14,966 nucleotides of DNA from Sphingomonadaceae bacterium (GTDB lineage: Bacteria > Pseudomonadota > Alphaproteobacteria > Sphingomonadales > Sphingomonadaceae), in the NCBI GenBank assembly GCA_019454625.1, contig JACFNY010000015.1, forward strand, positions 1 to 14,966, in the 5' to 3' direction. Numbering within the stretch: position 1 is the stretch's first letter; each line of letters opens with the position of its first letter. This document shows positions 1-6,722 of this stretch, piece by piece. The notes beneath the pieces are model-generated. The model did no database searches. It was not told the origin of the DNA and saw nothing but the letters and a program-made list of their open reading frames with translations. Position numbers and translations under genes: made by a program.

Positions 1-667
1 CGACGTCGGGATGCGCCACGAGCCGCGCGCCGGCGACCGGCCCGTCCCCCTGCACCACGTTGACGACGCCCTCCGGAAAGCCCGCCGCCTCGAAAATCCG
101 GGCGAGCGCGAGCGACGATGCCGGGGTCTGCTCGGCGGGCTTCAGCACCACGGTGCAGCCCGCCGCGAGCGCGGGGCCGAGCTTCCACGCCGCCGCCATC
201 AGCGGCACGTTCCAAGGCGTGATCGCACCGACGACGCCGACCGGATGCCGCGTCGTGAAGGCGTGCACGCTGTCGTCCATCGGGATCGTGCGCCCGCCGA
301 GCTTGTCCGCCAGCGACGCGAACCAGTGGTAATATTGGGCGTGCAGCCCGATGTCGCCGCGGGATTCCCGCACGGCGCGGCCGTTGTCGCGCGTCTCGAT
401 CTCCGCCAGCGCATCGACCTGCGTCGCGTAGAGGTCCGCGAACCGGCGCATCAGCGCCGCCCGCTCCCACGGCGGCATCTTGCGCCACGGCCCGAACGCG
501 TCCTTCGCCGCCGCCACCGCGCGATCAATGTCCTTGGCCCCGCCGTAGGCGACATCGCCCCACGGCGCCCCCCGCGCGGGGTCGATGCTCGGCCGGACGC
601 CGCCGTCGACCGGGCTTGCCCATGCGCCGCCGATGAAAAGGCGGTCGAAGCGAAAATCGGACAGCAT
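1..667 (-). CDS. Aldehyde dehydrogenase (NAD(P)-dependent), N-terminal part, runs off the window
   Basis: Only the first 222 residues are in the window; the rest lies beyond base 1. The visible part is the N-terminal half of the NAD-binding domain of the ALDH superfamily. It contains ETRDNGRAVRE (about 91-101), the ITPWNVP motif (149-155), whose Asn helps polarise the thioester, and LKPAEQTP (175-182), whose Lys contacts the NAD ribose. The catalytic Cys and Glu are outside the window. The ATG at 667 is chosen because GGGGAG lies about five bases upstream and the protein then begins as ALDHs usually do (LFIGGAW at 10-16). No export signal is seen, so it should be cytoplasmic, oxidising an aldehyde to a carboxylic acid. 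The substrate cannot be read from this part; ALDHs next to amine dehydrogenases often act on aminoaldehydes (inference). It lies downstream of the LuxR-family gene on the same strand, behind its own candidate promoter. Confidence 0.93.
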   Translation of the reverse strand, partial: MLSDFRFDRLFIGGAWASPVDGGVRPSIDPARGAPWGDVAYGGAKDIDRAVAAAKDAFGPWRKMPPWERAALMRRFADLYATQVDALAEIETRDNGRAVRESRGDIGLHAQYYHWFASLADKLGGRTIPMDDSVHAFTTRHPVGVVGAITPWNVPLMAAAWKLGPALAAGCTVVLKPAEQTPASSLALARIFEAAGFPEGVVNVVQGDGPVAGARLVAHPDV

Positions 668-692
668 CCCGACTCCCCAAGGTTTCTGATTC

Positions 693-708
693 GGGACTTT
701 TTTGTCCC
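693..708. repeat. Small inverted repeat in the aldehyde dehydrogenase leader
   Basis: GGGAC and GTCCC are separated by six T residues on the plus strand (six A on the transcribed sense). It lies between the candidate promoter and the start codon of the aldehyde dehydrogenase. The five-pair stem with a six-base loop could form in the leader RNA or simply overlap the transcription start; no function can be assigned. Confidence 0.35.
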
Positions 709-728
709 TGTACGGAGATTCGAGTCAA
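700..728 (-). promoter_or_regulatory. Candidate promoter of the aldehyde dehydrogenase gene
   Basis: TTGACT (728-723, five of six matches to the sigma-70 -35 consensus) is followed 17 bases later by a poor -10 hexamer, ACAAAA (705-700). A good -35 with a poor -10 directly below a palindrome (735-753) is the usual layout of an activator-dependent promoter. Assignment is by eye only. Confidence 0.35.
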
Positions 729-734
729 GAAAGC

Positions 735-753
735 CGACGGGTAATACCCGTCG
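735..753. promoter_or_regulatory. Perfect 19-bp palindrome, candidate operator (contains TTACCC)
   Basis: Nine-base arms CGACGGGTA and TACCCGTCG meet around a single central A. On the minus strand it contains TTACCC, the hexamer that recurs in other gaps of this window. It ends six bases above the TTGACT box of the aldehyde dehydrogenase promoter, so its centre would lie near -50. It also follows the luxR-type stop codon by nine bases and is followed on that strand by GGCTTTCTT, so it could instead, or also, act as a terminator hairpin with a seven-pair stem. The symmetry favours protein binding. Confidence 0.5.
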
Positions 754-762
754 CAGCGTCCT

Positions 763-3456
763 TCAATGCGTGTGCGCGGCGACGGGTTCGCTGCTCGGTA
801 TCAGCCCCCGCTCGGCGGAGATGCGGACCGCGTCGCGGCGCTTGCTGACGCCGATCTTGCGGAAAACCGACTTTAGCCGGTATTTCACCGTGTCCGGAGA
901 CATGCCGATCAGCCGGGCGATCTCCTTGTTGGAATGCCCCTGGCTCAGATAGAGCAGCACCTCGGCCTCCGCCTCGCTGAACACGCCGAAAACCGCGGCG
1001 CTGCCGCGATGGACGGCAAGCGCCTTCGCCAGCGATTTCAGGAACTGCGCGCGGAACCGCCCGAGCTGCGCGTCCGCCTGCAACGCCTCGTCGAGGCAGG
1101 GCTGCACGAACTGCCGCGCTTCCACGAACGGGCGGATGATGTTCTGGAACATGGCGATGCTGATCGCCTCGTCGAAGCAGCAGCGCGCCTCCGCCGCTGC
1201 ACCCTGCCCGCGCAGGGCGGCGGCGGCGAGGATGTTGACGTCGATCAGCAGGCGCCCGGCGCCCCGCTGCTCCGCCCACGCGCGCAGCCGCCCGACTTCC
1301 TCCAGCGCCCGGCCCCACGCGCCGACGAGCAGGTGCAGGCGGACCCGGCACAGCGACGCCGCCGTCGCCACGGGGCGGTACTGCGGCGACTCCTCCGTCA
1401 TCATGTCGGCCAGCGCGTCGAGGCCGATGACCGCCGCGGCCGCGAGCACGGCCTGCGCTGGCGCGCCCTGCGCGATCTGCACGTCGAGATTGCAGATGTC
1501 GGCCAGCATCTCGAGCTGGCGCAGCCGCCGCCGCGCCGCCACGCGCCGCGCGCGCGCAAGGATGTCGCAGGCCTCGTCGAACGCGCCCTCGCTCGCCAGC
1601 GCGCGCGCCTCGGTGAAATAGGCCGCCGCGTAGACATCCACCCAGCCGTCCGACTGCTCCATGTGCGGCAGCGCCCACGACAGCAGCTCGCGCGCCTCGG
1701 CGGTCTGGTCGTGCTCGAAGAGGAGTTCCGCCTGAAAGGCCGCGCAGTTCGCGGCGAGGTCGGAGCGGCTGCCGAAGTTGTCGACCGTATCGCGCCATGC
1801 GGTTTCCAGGATCGTCCCCGCTTCCTTGGAGCGGCCCTGCGCGCGCTTGATCCGCGCTTCGAGGAAACGCGTGAACAGGTCGCTGTAGAGCGAGCCGATG
1901 GCGACGTAGTGATCGCGCGCGGCGAGCGTCGGCTGAAGCGCGCGTTCCAGCCAGCCGCCCTCGTAGTACTTGGCGCCCAGCGTCTCGCTGAAATTGGCGA
2001 GGACGAGATGGTCGTTGGCGGGCAGCTTGCGGAGCAGCGCCTCGCGCGCGAGCAGGTCCTCGAAGGTGACGGGCTGGTTCTCGTAGTCGGAGAGCGTATC
2101 GCCGACGACGCGGATTTCCGTGCGCAGGTCGACCGGCATATCGGCCGCGTCGGCCCCGGCCGCGAACAGGTCGAACTCCGCGCGCGCCGCGCCGATCTCG
2201 CCGCGCTTTATCTGGAGATAGACGAGCGCGAGCACGAGGCGCGGCCGGGTGCGCACGAGCGCCAGCGGCAATTTCCCGAGGCCGCGCTCGGCGACGCCCT
2301 GCAGGCCTTGCGGGATCAGCCGCCAGCCGCCGGCCTCTTCCAGGATGTCCCCGATCAGCATGTCGTCGGCGGACAATATGGCGTGATTGACCGCCTCGGC
2401 GATCTGGCCGCGCTCGGCGAACCAGCGCGCGATCCGCCGCTGGAGCGCCGTGAACTGCGGGCGGTCCGAGCGCTCGAAACGGTCGCGCAGATAATCGGCG
2501 AACAGCTGGTGATAGCGGTATTCGCGGCGCTCCCACGTCACCGGGGACAGGAAGACGCCCTGCTGCTCCAGCCGTTCCAGCACCATCCAGCCGTCCTGCC
2601 GGTCGCAGAGAAGGTCGACCGCTTCCCCCGTCAGGCGGTCGAGCAGCGCGGTGCGCAGCACGATGTCCCGCGTCTCCTGCGGCAGCGTCATCAGCACCTG
2701 CTCGGAGAGATAGCGCGCGAGATCGGAGCTCGATCCGCAATACTCGTCGATCACCCGCTCGGCCCCGAGGCCGCGCTTGATCGACAGCGAGGCCAGTTGC
2801 ACCGCGATCGGCCAGCCTTCCGTGCGGTCGAGCAGCGTGTCGATGTCGATCGTCTCCAGCGACCCGTCGGTGCGGCAAAGCAGGCATTCGGCTTCCTGCG
2901 CGGAGAACTTGAGATCGGCCGCGGCGATCTCCAGCAGCTGCTCCTCGGCCGCCAGCACCGACTGGCCGAGCCACGGGTAATCGCGCGATGCGAAGACGAA
3001 ATGGCAGTTGGGCGGCGCGAGCCGTACCAGCGACTGGAGGAAATTCGCGACCGGCTCGCTGTAGGCATGGTGCAGGTCGTCGAGAATGAGGACGACCGGC
3101 ACGGAGCGGTCGGCCAGCGCGTTGATGATCGCCGACAGGGCGGCGCGCGGCGGCAGGTCGGTGGAAACGGACTTGCCGTCATTCTCCTGGAGCATGGCGA
3201 GGAGCAGGTAGCTCACGAACCGCTTGAGGTCGCGGTCGTCATGCTCGAGCGTCAGCCACGCGACCTGCGCCGCAGCGGGATCCAGGCTATCGCGCCATTG
3301 GGCCAGAAGGCTCGTCTTCCCGTATCCGGCAGGGGCATGGACGAGCGTCAGGCGATGAGTGAACGCGCCGTTCAGCCGTTCAAGCAGCAGGTCGCGGCTG
3401 ATCTGCTCGCCCATCCACACGGGCGGATCGAACTTGGCGGCGATCATGTCCTGCAC
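763..3456 (-). CDS. MalT-like (LAL-type) LuxR-family transcriptional regulator with STAND ATPase
   Basis: This 897-residue protein has the layout of MalT and related large ATP-binding LuxR activators. The N-terminus resembles that of MalT (KFDPP near residue 8), followed by Walker A PAGYGKTS (about 42-49) and Walker B VVLILDD (about 121-127). A winged-helix and helical sensor region of several hundred residues follows, then a LuxR/GerE HTH at about 826-892 with the core SNKEIARLIGMSPDTVKYRL. Members switch between inactive ADP-bound monomer and active ATP- and inducer-bound oligomer that binds repeated sites. The GTG at 3456 is preferred because AGGGAGG lies nine bases upstream; the ATG at 3447 (894 residues) is the alternative. 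The reading frame stays open upstream to 4026, but that stretch crosses the neighbouring gene and carries no domain. It likely controls the adjacent catabolic genes and perhaps itself (inference). The inducer is unknown. Confidence 0.92.
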   Translation of the reverse strand: MQDMIAAKFDPPVWMGEQISRDLLLERLNGAFTHRLTLVHAPAGYGKTSLLAQWRDSLDPAAAQVAWLTLEHDDRDLKRFVSYLLLAMLQENDGKSVSTDLPPRAALSAIINALADRSVPVVLILDDLHHAYSEPVANFLQSLVRLAPPNCHFVFASRDYPWLGQSVLAAEEQLLEIAAADLKFSAQEAECLLCRTDGSLETIDIDTLLDRTEGWPIAVQLASLSIKRGLGAERVIDEYCGSSSDLARYLSEQVLMTLPQETRDIVLRTALLDRLTGEAVDLLCDRQDGWMVLERLEQQGVFLSPVTWERREYRYHQLFADYLRDRFERSDRPQFTALQRRIARWFAERGQIAEAVNHAILSADDMLIGDILEEAGGWRLIPQGLQGVAERGLGKLPLALVRTRPRLVLALVYLQIKRGEIGAARAEFDLFAAGADAADMPVDLRTEIRVVGDTLSDYENQPVTFEDLLAREALLRKLPANDHLVLANFSETLGAKYYEGGWLERALQPTLAARDHYVAIGSLYSDLFTRFLEARIKRAQGRSKEAGTILETAWRDTVDNFGSRSDLAANCAAFQAELLFEHDQTAEARELLSWALPHMEQSDGWVDVYAAAYFTEARALASEGAFDEACDILARARRVAARRRLRQLEMLADICNLDVQIAQGAPAQAVLAAAAVIGLDALADMMTEESPQYRPVATAASLCRVRLHLLVGAWGRALEEVGRLRAWAEQRGAGRLLIDVNILAAAALRGQGAAAEARCCFDEAISIAMFQNIIRPFVEARQFVQPCLDEALQADAQLGRFRAQFLKSLAKALAVHRGSAAVFGVFSEAEAEVLLYLSQGHSNKEIARLIGMSPDTVKYRLKSVFRKIGVSKRRDAVRISAERGLIPSSEPVAAHTH

Positions 3457-3464
3457 GTGGCCCG

Positions 3465-3488
3465 ACCTCCCTCTGCACCTCCCTCTGC
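3465..3488 (-). repeat. Exact 12-bp tandem duplication of the ribosome binding site of the LuxR-family gene
   Basis: GCAGAGGGAGGT (minus strand) occurs twice head to tail with no mismatch. Each copy carries AGGGAGG. The proximal copy sits nine bases before the GTG at 3456 and is the likely ribosome binding site; the distal copy is 12 bases further up. This decides in favour of the GTG start over the ATG at 3447. Confidence 0.7.
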
Positions 3489-3504
3489 CTCGTAAAGTTA
3501 CGAG
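3489..3504. promoter_or_regulatory. 16-bp inverted repeat overlapping the candidate -10 of the LuxR-family gene
   Basis: Arms CTCGTAA and TTACGAG are perfect, separated by AG. The repeat sits immediately above the duplicated ribosome binding site and covers the candidate -10 hexamer TAACTT (3500-3495). A repressor bound here would block transcription, so autorepression or control by another factor is plausible. It is not the same as the TTACCC motif, although TTAC is shared. Confidence 0.45.
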
Positions 3505-3523
3505 TCGATGACCGCCGTGACAA
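3495..3523 (-). promoter_or_regulatory. Candidate promoter of the LuxR-family gene
   Basis: TTGTCA (3523-3518, five of six -35 matches) is separated by exactly 17 bases from TAACTT (3500-3495, three of six -10 matches). The implied start near 3488 gives a short leader of about 30 bases that contains the duplicated Shine-Dalgarno. Assigned by eye. Confidence 0.35.
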
Positions 3524-3563
3524 CCGTGTGACGCCGGCGCCAGCGACGGCAGGTGGCGGGCGC

Positions 3564-5351
3564 CTATTCGCCCCCCGCCGATCCCAACGATTTCCAATCG
3601 CCGGAAACCGGCTCTCCCTTGAACAGCGTCAGCATCACCCGCGCCTTCGAAATCTCGTGCACCGGCAGTTTGAAAATATCCTTGTCGAGGATCACGAGAT
3701 CGGCGTTCTTGCCCTTGACGATGGAACCGGTGAGCTTTTGCAGCCCGTTCACGTAGGCGACGTTGATCGTGTGGCTCCGGATCGCGTCCTCGAGGCTGAT
3801 GCCTTCGTCCGGAAGCAGCGGCTTCGCATCCGGCTGCCCCGCGGTGCGGCGCGTCATCGCCACTTCGATGCCTTCGAGCGGGTTTGCGCCGCCCACCGGC
3901 CAGTCCGCGCCGTAGGCGAGCTTGCCGCCCGCGCGAACGATGCTTCCGGCAGGGTAGATATATTCTGCGCGTTTCGGGCCGATCGCCGCGACCGTGAGGT
4001 CCATGTAGTCGTACCACGAGGCCCATGTCGGCTGGAACTGTGCGAACGTGTTCAGCTTGCCGAAGCGCGGCTGGTCGGCCGGATCGACGACATTGAGGTG
4101 CGTGACCATGTGGTACGTGTCCTTCGCGCCGTTCGCCTTGCGCGCGGCTTCCGCCGCGTCGAGCGAAATGCGCACGCCGCCGTCGCCGATAGCGTGAAAG
4201 AACGCGTGCATCCCGCGCGCGTCGACCGCCGTTGCCGCCTGCTTCAGCGTGTCGGGCGCGATCTGCGGCGACCCGCGCTCACGCCCGCTGTTCTCGTAAG
4301 GTGCGAGCATGTACGCGGTCTTCTGCGGGATCACGCCGTCGACATAGAACTTGACCGTATGCGTCGGGATGCCGAGCGCATTCGCCCGCTCCGCCGCCTT
4401 CAGCAGGCCCGGTAGCTGGTCCATGCCGCGCTCGTTCTTCCATTTCAGCGAAACGGTCACGTAGCTGGTCAGCTTCCCGGCATCCTTCACCGCCTTGTAG
4501 GCGTCGATCATCGGGCTGCCGCCGTCGTCGTCGAACTCGACGCCCGCATCGTTCCAGCCGACGATTCCAAGGCTGTTGAAATGCTCGGCGACATAGAGGA
4601 TCGAGTTCTCGATCTCGGCGGCGGTCGGCGCCGGGATCAGGGACTTGACGAGGTCCATCGCCGCTTCTTGAAGGCTGCCCACGAGCTCGCCCGTCGCGGG
4701 GTCGCGGTCGATCGTCCCGTTCGGCGGATTCTTCGTGTCGCGCGTGATCTTCGCGACCTCGAGCGCCTTGGAATTGAGCCAGTAGGTATGCCCGCCGGTG
4801 GATTCGAAGATCAGCGGCCGCGTCGTCGAGACCTTGTCGAGGGCTTCCTTGCGCGGAATGCCGCTCGGCGGGAAGAGGGCATCGCTCCAGCCGATGCCGA
4901 AGACGGCGCCGTCGCCGGGCGTATCGGCGACGCATTTCGCGATCGTCGCCTGATAGTCCTCGATGCTCTTGCCCTCGTGCAGCGGGCAGCGCGAACGGCT
5001 GAGCCCGCCGAACAGCGGGTGGGCGTGCGCGTCGCCGAACGCGGGAAGGACGAGGCGGCCGCCGACGTCGACCGTCCGCGTGCCGGAGCCGCCATAGGCC
5101 GCCATCTCGCCGTTGGTTCCGACGGCAACGATCTTGCCGTCCTTGATCGCCACGGCCTCAGCCCACGGATTCGCGTCGTCGACCGTGTAAACGCGGGCGT
5201 TGGTGATGACGAGGTCGGCAAGTTGCGATCCGGTGGTCGCCGTGCCGCCGCACGCCGCGAGAAGCACGGCGAGGGCGCAGCCGCCGGACCTCAGCAAAAC
5301 CCGGGCCGACTTCGCCGGCAACGGCCTCACGTCTCGAACGGCGATACTCAT
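3564..5351 (-). CDS. YtcJ-type metal-dependent amidohydrolase, predicted lipoprotein
   Basis: The 595-residue product belongs to the amidohydrolase 3 (YtcJ) branch of the TIM-barrel metallohydrolases, whose characterised relatives cleave N-substituted formamides and similar C-N bonds. Visible landmarks are the entry LVITNARVYTVDD (48-59), the metal-binding HxH in FGDAHAHP (106-112), a likely bridging Lys in VKFYVDG (333-339), the His of FHAIGDGG (385-392), THLN (417-420) and the Asp of YGADWP (480-485). The N-terminus has a hydrophobic stretch ending in the lipobox LAAC with Cys 34, so it should be lipidated and face the periplasm. The ATG at 5351 is chosen because AAGGGG lies just upstream and because it leaves a sensible lipoprotein signal; an ATG at 5366 and one at 5435 would lengthen the leader. 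The LuxR-family gene follows 107 bases after its stop. Substrate unknown. Confidence 0.92.
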   Translation of the reverse strand: MSIAVRDVRPLPAKSARVLLRSGGCALAVLLAACGGTATTGSQLADLVITNARVYTVDDANPWAEAVAIKDGKIVAVGTNGEMAAYGGSGTRTVDVGGRLVLPAFGDAHAHPLFGGLSRSRCPLHEGKSIEDYQATIAKCVADTPGDGAVFGIGWSDALFPPSGIPRKEALDKVSTTRPLIFESTGGHTYWLNSKALEVAKITRDTKNPPNGTIDRDPATGELVGSLQEAAMDLVKSLIPAPTAAEIENSILYVAEHFNSLGIVGWNDAGVEFDDDGGSPMIDAYKAVKDAGKLTSYVTVSLKWKNERGMDQLPGLLKAAERANALGIPTHTVKFYVDGVIPQKTAYMLAPYENSGRERGSPQIAPDTLKQAATAVDARGMHAFFHAIGDGGVRISLDAAEAARKANGAKDTYHMVTHLNVVDPADQPRFGKLNTFAQFQPTWASWYDYMDLTVAAIGPKRAEYIYPAGSIVRAGGKLAYGADWPVGGANPLEGIEVAMTRRTAGQPDAKPLLPDEGISLEDAIRSHTINVAYVNGLQKLTGSIVKGKNADLVILDKDIFKLPVHEISKARVMLTLFKGEPVSGDWKSLGSAGGE

Positions 5352-5472
5352 GCCCCACCCCTTCATGCCAGTCGCTTCGGTTGCTGCGAGGCGCCCGGAA
5401 TCCGCTCCTTGTCCGGCGCGCCCCGCCTTTCCCATTCAATATCAGCCGCTCCTGCGGATGAATCTCTTTTGA

Positions 5473-5499
5473 GGGTAACGGAATGTGCAAGACGGGTAA
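5473..5499 (-). promoter_or_regulatory. Tandem TTACCC boxes, 21 bp apart, pointing at the lipoprotein amidohydrolase
   Basis: Read on the minus strand, TTACCC occurs at 5499-5494 and again at 5478-5473, a spacing of exactly 21 bp or two helical turns. The boxes lie 148 and 127 bases before the ATG at 5351. About 29 bases past the proximal box is GATATT, a possible -10, with no good -35, as in activator-dependent promoters. The same pair at the same spacing occurs at 8680-8706. Confidence 0.5.
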
Positions 5500-5535
5500 G
5501 GCGGAGCGTCTCTCCGGCCGGGCAGGCGCCCCGCC

Positions 5536-5562
5536 CTCCCCATCTTCCCCCGGGCTTTACCC
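5536..5562 (+). promoter_or_regulatory. Single TTACCC box with degraded partner before the PepSY gene
   Basis: TTACCC is at 5557-5562, and 21 bp upstream at 5536-5541 stands CTCCCC, four of six matches. It lies 71 bases before the ATG at 5628. TTTGCC (5573-5578) and TAGAGT (5595-5600), 16 bases apart, could serve as weak -35 and -10 elements. The partial partner may be chance in a C-rich stretch. Confidence 0.3.
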
Positions 5563-5605
5563 ATAAGGGCGCTTTGCCTTCCGCCTCCGGCCAATAGAGT
5601 GCAGG

Positions 5606-5615
5606 CTCCCGGGAG
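5606..5615. repeat. 10-bp palindrome next to the PepSY ribosome binding site
   Basis: CTCCCGGGAG is a perfect palindrome directly followed by AGAAGGG, the Shine-Dalgarno of the ATG at 5628. It could be an operator or a leader hairpin that affects ribosome access; it may also be chance in GC-rich DNA. Confidence 0.25.
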
Positions 5616-5627
5616 AGAAGGGCTGTA

Positions 5628-6722
5628 ATGTCGAGTTCGCCAGTTGTCCGGCGCCCCTGGCGCAAGCGTATCGTTGCCGTCCATCGCTGGCTCGGGATCG
5701 GCGCCGCCGCGTTCTGGCTGATACAGGCCGTGACCGGCACGCTGCTCGCGTTCCATTTCGAGATCGAGGACGCCTTGCTCTCGTCGCGCCACCCGCCGAC
5801 CGATCTCGCCGCGATCGAACAGCGCATCGACGCTTTCGCCGCTGCGGGCGGCGAGGCGAAGGTCAACTGGATATGGACGACCGCCGGGCTGCCCGACCGC
5901 TACATCGTTTCGCATGTCGGCACCGACGGTGCCGCGCGCAGGGCCTATATCGACGGGTCTGGCGCGGTCCTCCGCGACAAGGCCGCGAACGACCACAGTT
6001 TCCTGAAACTGGTCCGCGAGATCCATCTCACGCTCGCCGCCGGCACGATCGGCCATTGGCTTCTCGCGGTCACGGGCCTGCTCCTCGTCACCAATCTCCT
6101 CGCCGGCCTCGCGGTCGCGTGGCCCGCGCGCGGCCAGTGGCGCGCCGCGCTTCGTCCACGGGGCGATACCTCCAGGCCCTCCGGCCTCCATTCCTGGCAC
6201 CGCGCAGTCGGGCTCTGGGCGGTCGCACCGGCCATCGTCATCGCCGCCACCGGCACGCTGATGTTGTTCGAGCACGAACTCGGCGAGCTTCTCGGCGTTC
6301 CCGAGATCGCCCTGCCCGCCAATCCGCCGCGGGGCGAGGCGGTCGGCTTCGCCGCCGCGGCCCGCGCGGCGACGGCCGCCATTCCGGGCAGCCGCTTCGT
6401 CGCCACGACGCTGCCCTCGCCCGGCGACGCAAGCTACTACGCCTGGGTGCGGGCGCCCGGCGAGCTCTACCGCGGCGGCTACGGCGGCAGCCTCGTGATC
6501 GTCGACGCGAACGACGGCAAGGTGCGGGGCGCGTGGCCGGTCACCGAGGCCGATCCCGCACGGGCCTTCCTCGCATCCTTCTACCCGCTGCACACCGGCG
6601 AAAGTCTCGGGACCACCGGCAGGGTCCTCTCGATGGCGATCGGCGTCTGGCTCACCGTTTCCATCGTGCTCGGCACCCTGCTCTGGCTGCGCCGCCGCCC
6701 GGCCCGGAAACAGGCATCATGA
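5628..6722 (+). CDS. PepSY-domain four-helix inner-membrane protein (PiuB-like)
   Basis: The 364-residue protein has the PepSY-associated TM layout: helices at about 19-43, 141-165, 192-214 and 333-354, with two periplasmic PepSY-like segments between helices 1-2 and 3-4. Conserved membrane-edge histidines are visible in VHRWLG (H19), FHFE (H43), REIHLTL (H133), HSWHRAVG (H188, H191), FEHELGE (H216) and YPLHTGE (H322); such His pairs suggest haem ligation. Relatives such as PiuB and FoxB-type proteins accompany siderophore receptors and are thought to reduce ferric complexes; others partner flavoproteins in electron transfer. AAGGG lies five bases before the ATG. Its TGA overlaps the ATG of the next gene (ATGA), so the two are translationally coupled and likely work together. 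Calling it PiuB-like is by architecture, not by confirmed orthology. Confidence 0.9.
   Translation: MSSSPVVRRPWRKRIVAVHRWLGIGAAAFWLIQAVTGTLLAFHFEIEDALLSSRHPPTDLAAIEQRIDAFAAAGGEAKVNWIWTTAGLPDRYIVSHVGTDGAARRAYIDGSGAVLRDKAANDHSFLKLVREIHLTLAAGTIGHWLLAVTGLLLVTNLLAGLAVAWPARGQWRAALRPRGDTSRPSGLHSWHRAVGLWAVAPAIVIAATGTLMLFEHELGELLGVPEIALPANPPRGEAVGFAAAARAATAAIPGSRFVATTLPSPGDASYYAWVRAPGELYRGGYGGSLVIVDANDGKVRGAWPVTEADPARAFLASFYPLHTGESLGTTGRVLSMAIGVWLTVSIVLGTLLWLRRRPARKQAS

Noticed and set aside
2975..2980. A GGGTAA hexamer inside the LuxR-family coding sequence
   Set aside because: It is single, has no partner at 21 bp, and lies within a Walker-domain coding stretch; a few chance copies are expected in 15 kb.
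934..3495. Long open frame of 853 codons on the plus strand, antisense to the LuxR-family regulator
   Set aside because: The translation is Arg, Ala and Glu-rich without domains. The opposite strand encodes a protein with Walker A, Walker B and LuxR HTH motifs; GC-rich third positions keep antisense frames open.
3457..4026. In-frame upstream extension of the LuxR-family regulator (193 extra codons from an ATG at 4026)
   Set aside because: It crosses the end of the amidohydrolase gene, has no domain, and a promoter-like pair, an inverted repeat and a duplicated ribosome binding site lie just above 3456.
4581..5597. Open frame of 338 codons on the plus strand, antisense to the lipoprotein amidohydrolase
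   Set aside because: The product is Arg-rich with no recognisable motif, while the minus strand shows the full set of amidohydrolase metal ligands.
5873..6718. Open frame upstream of the SpdH-like start, in the same frame, overlapping the PepSY gene
   Set aside because: The extension is Arg-rich and out of frame with the PepSY gene. The ATG at 6719 gives a twin-arginine leader immediately and a typical four-base overlap.
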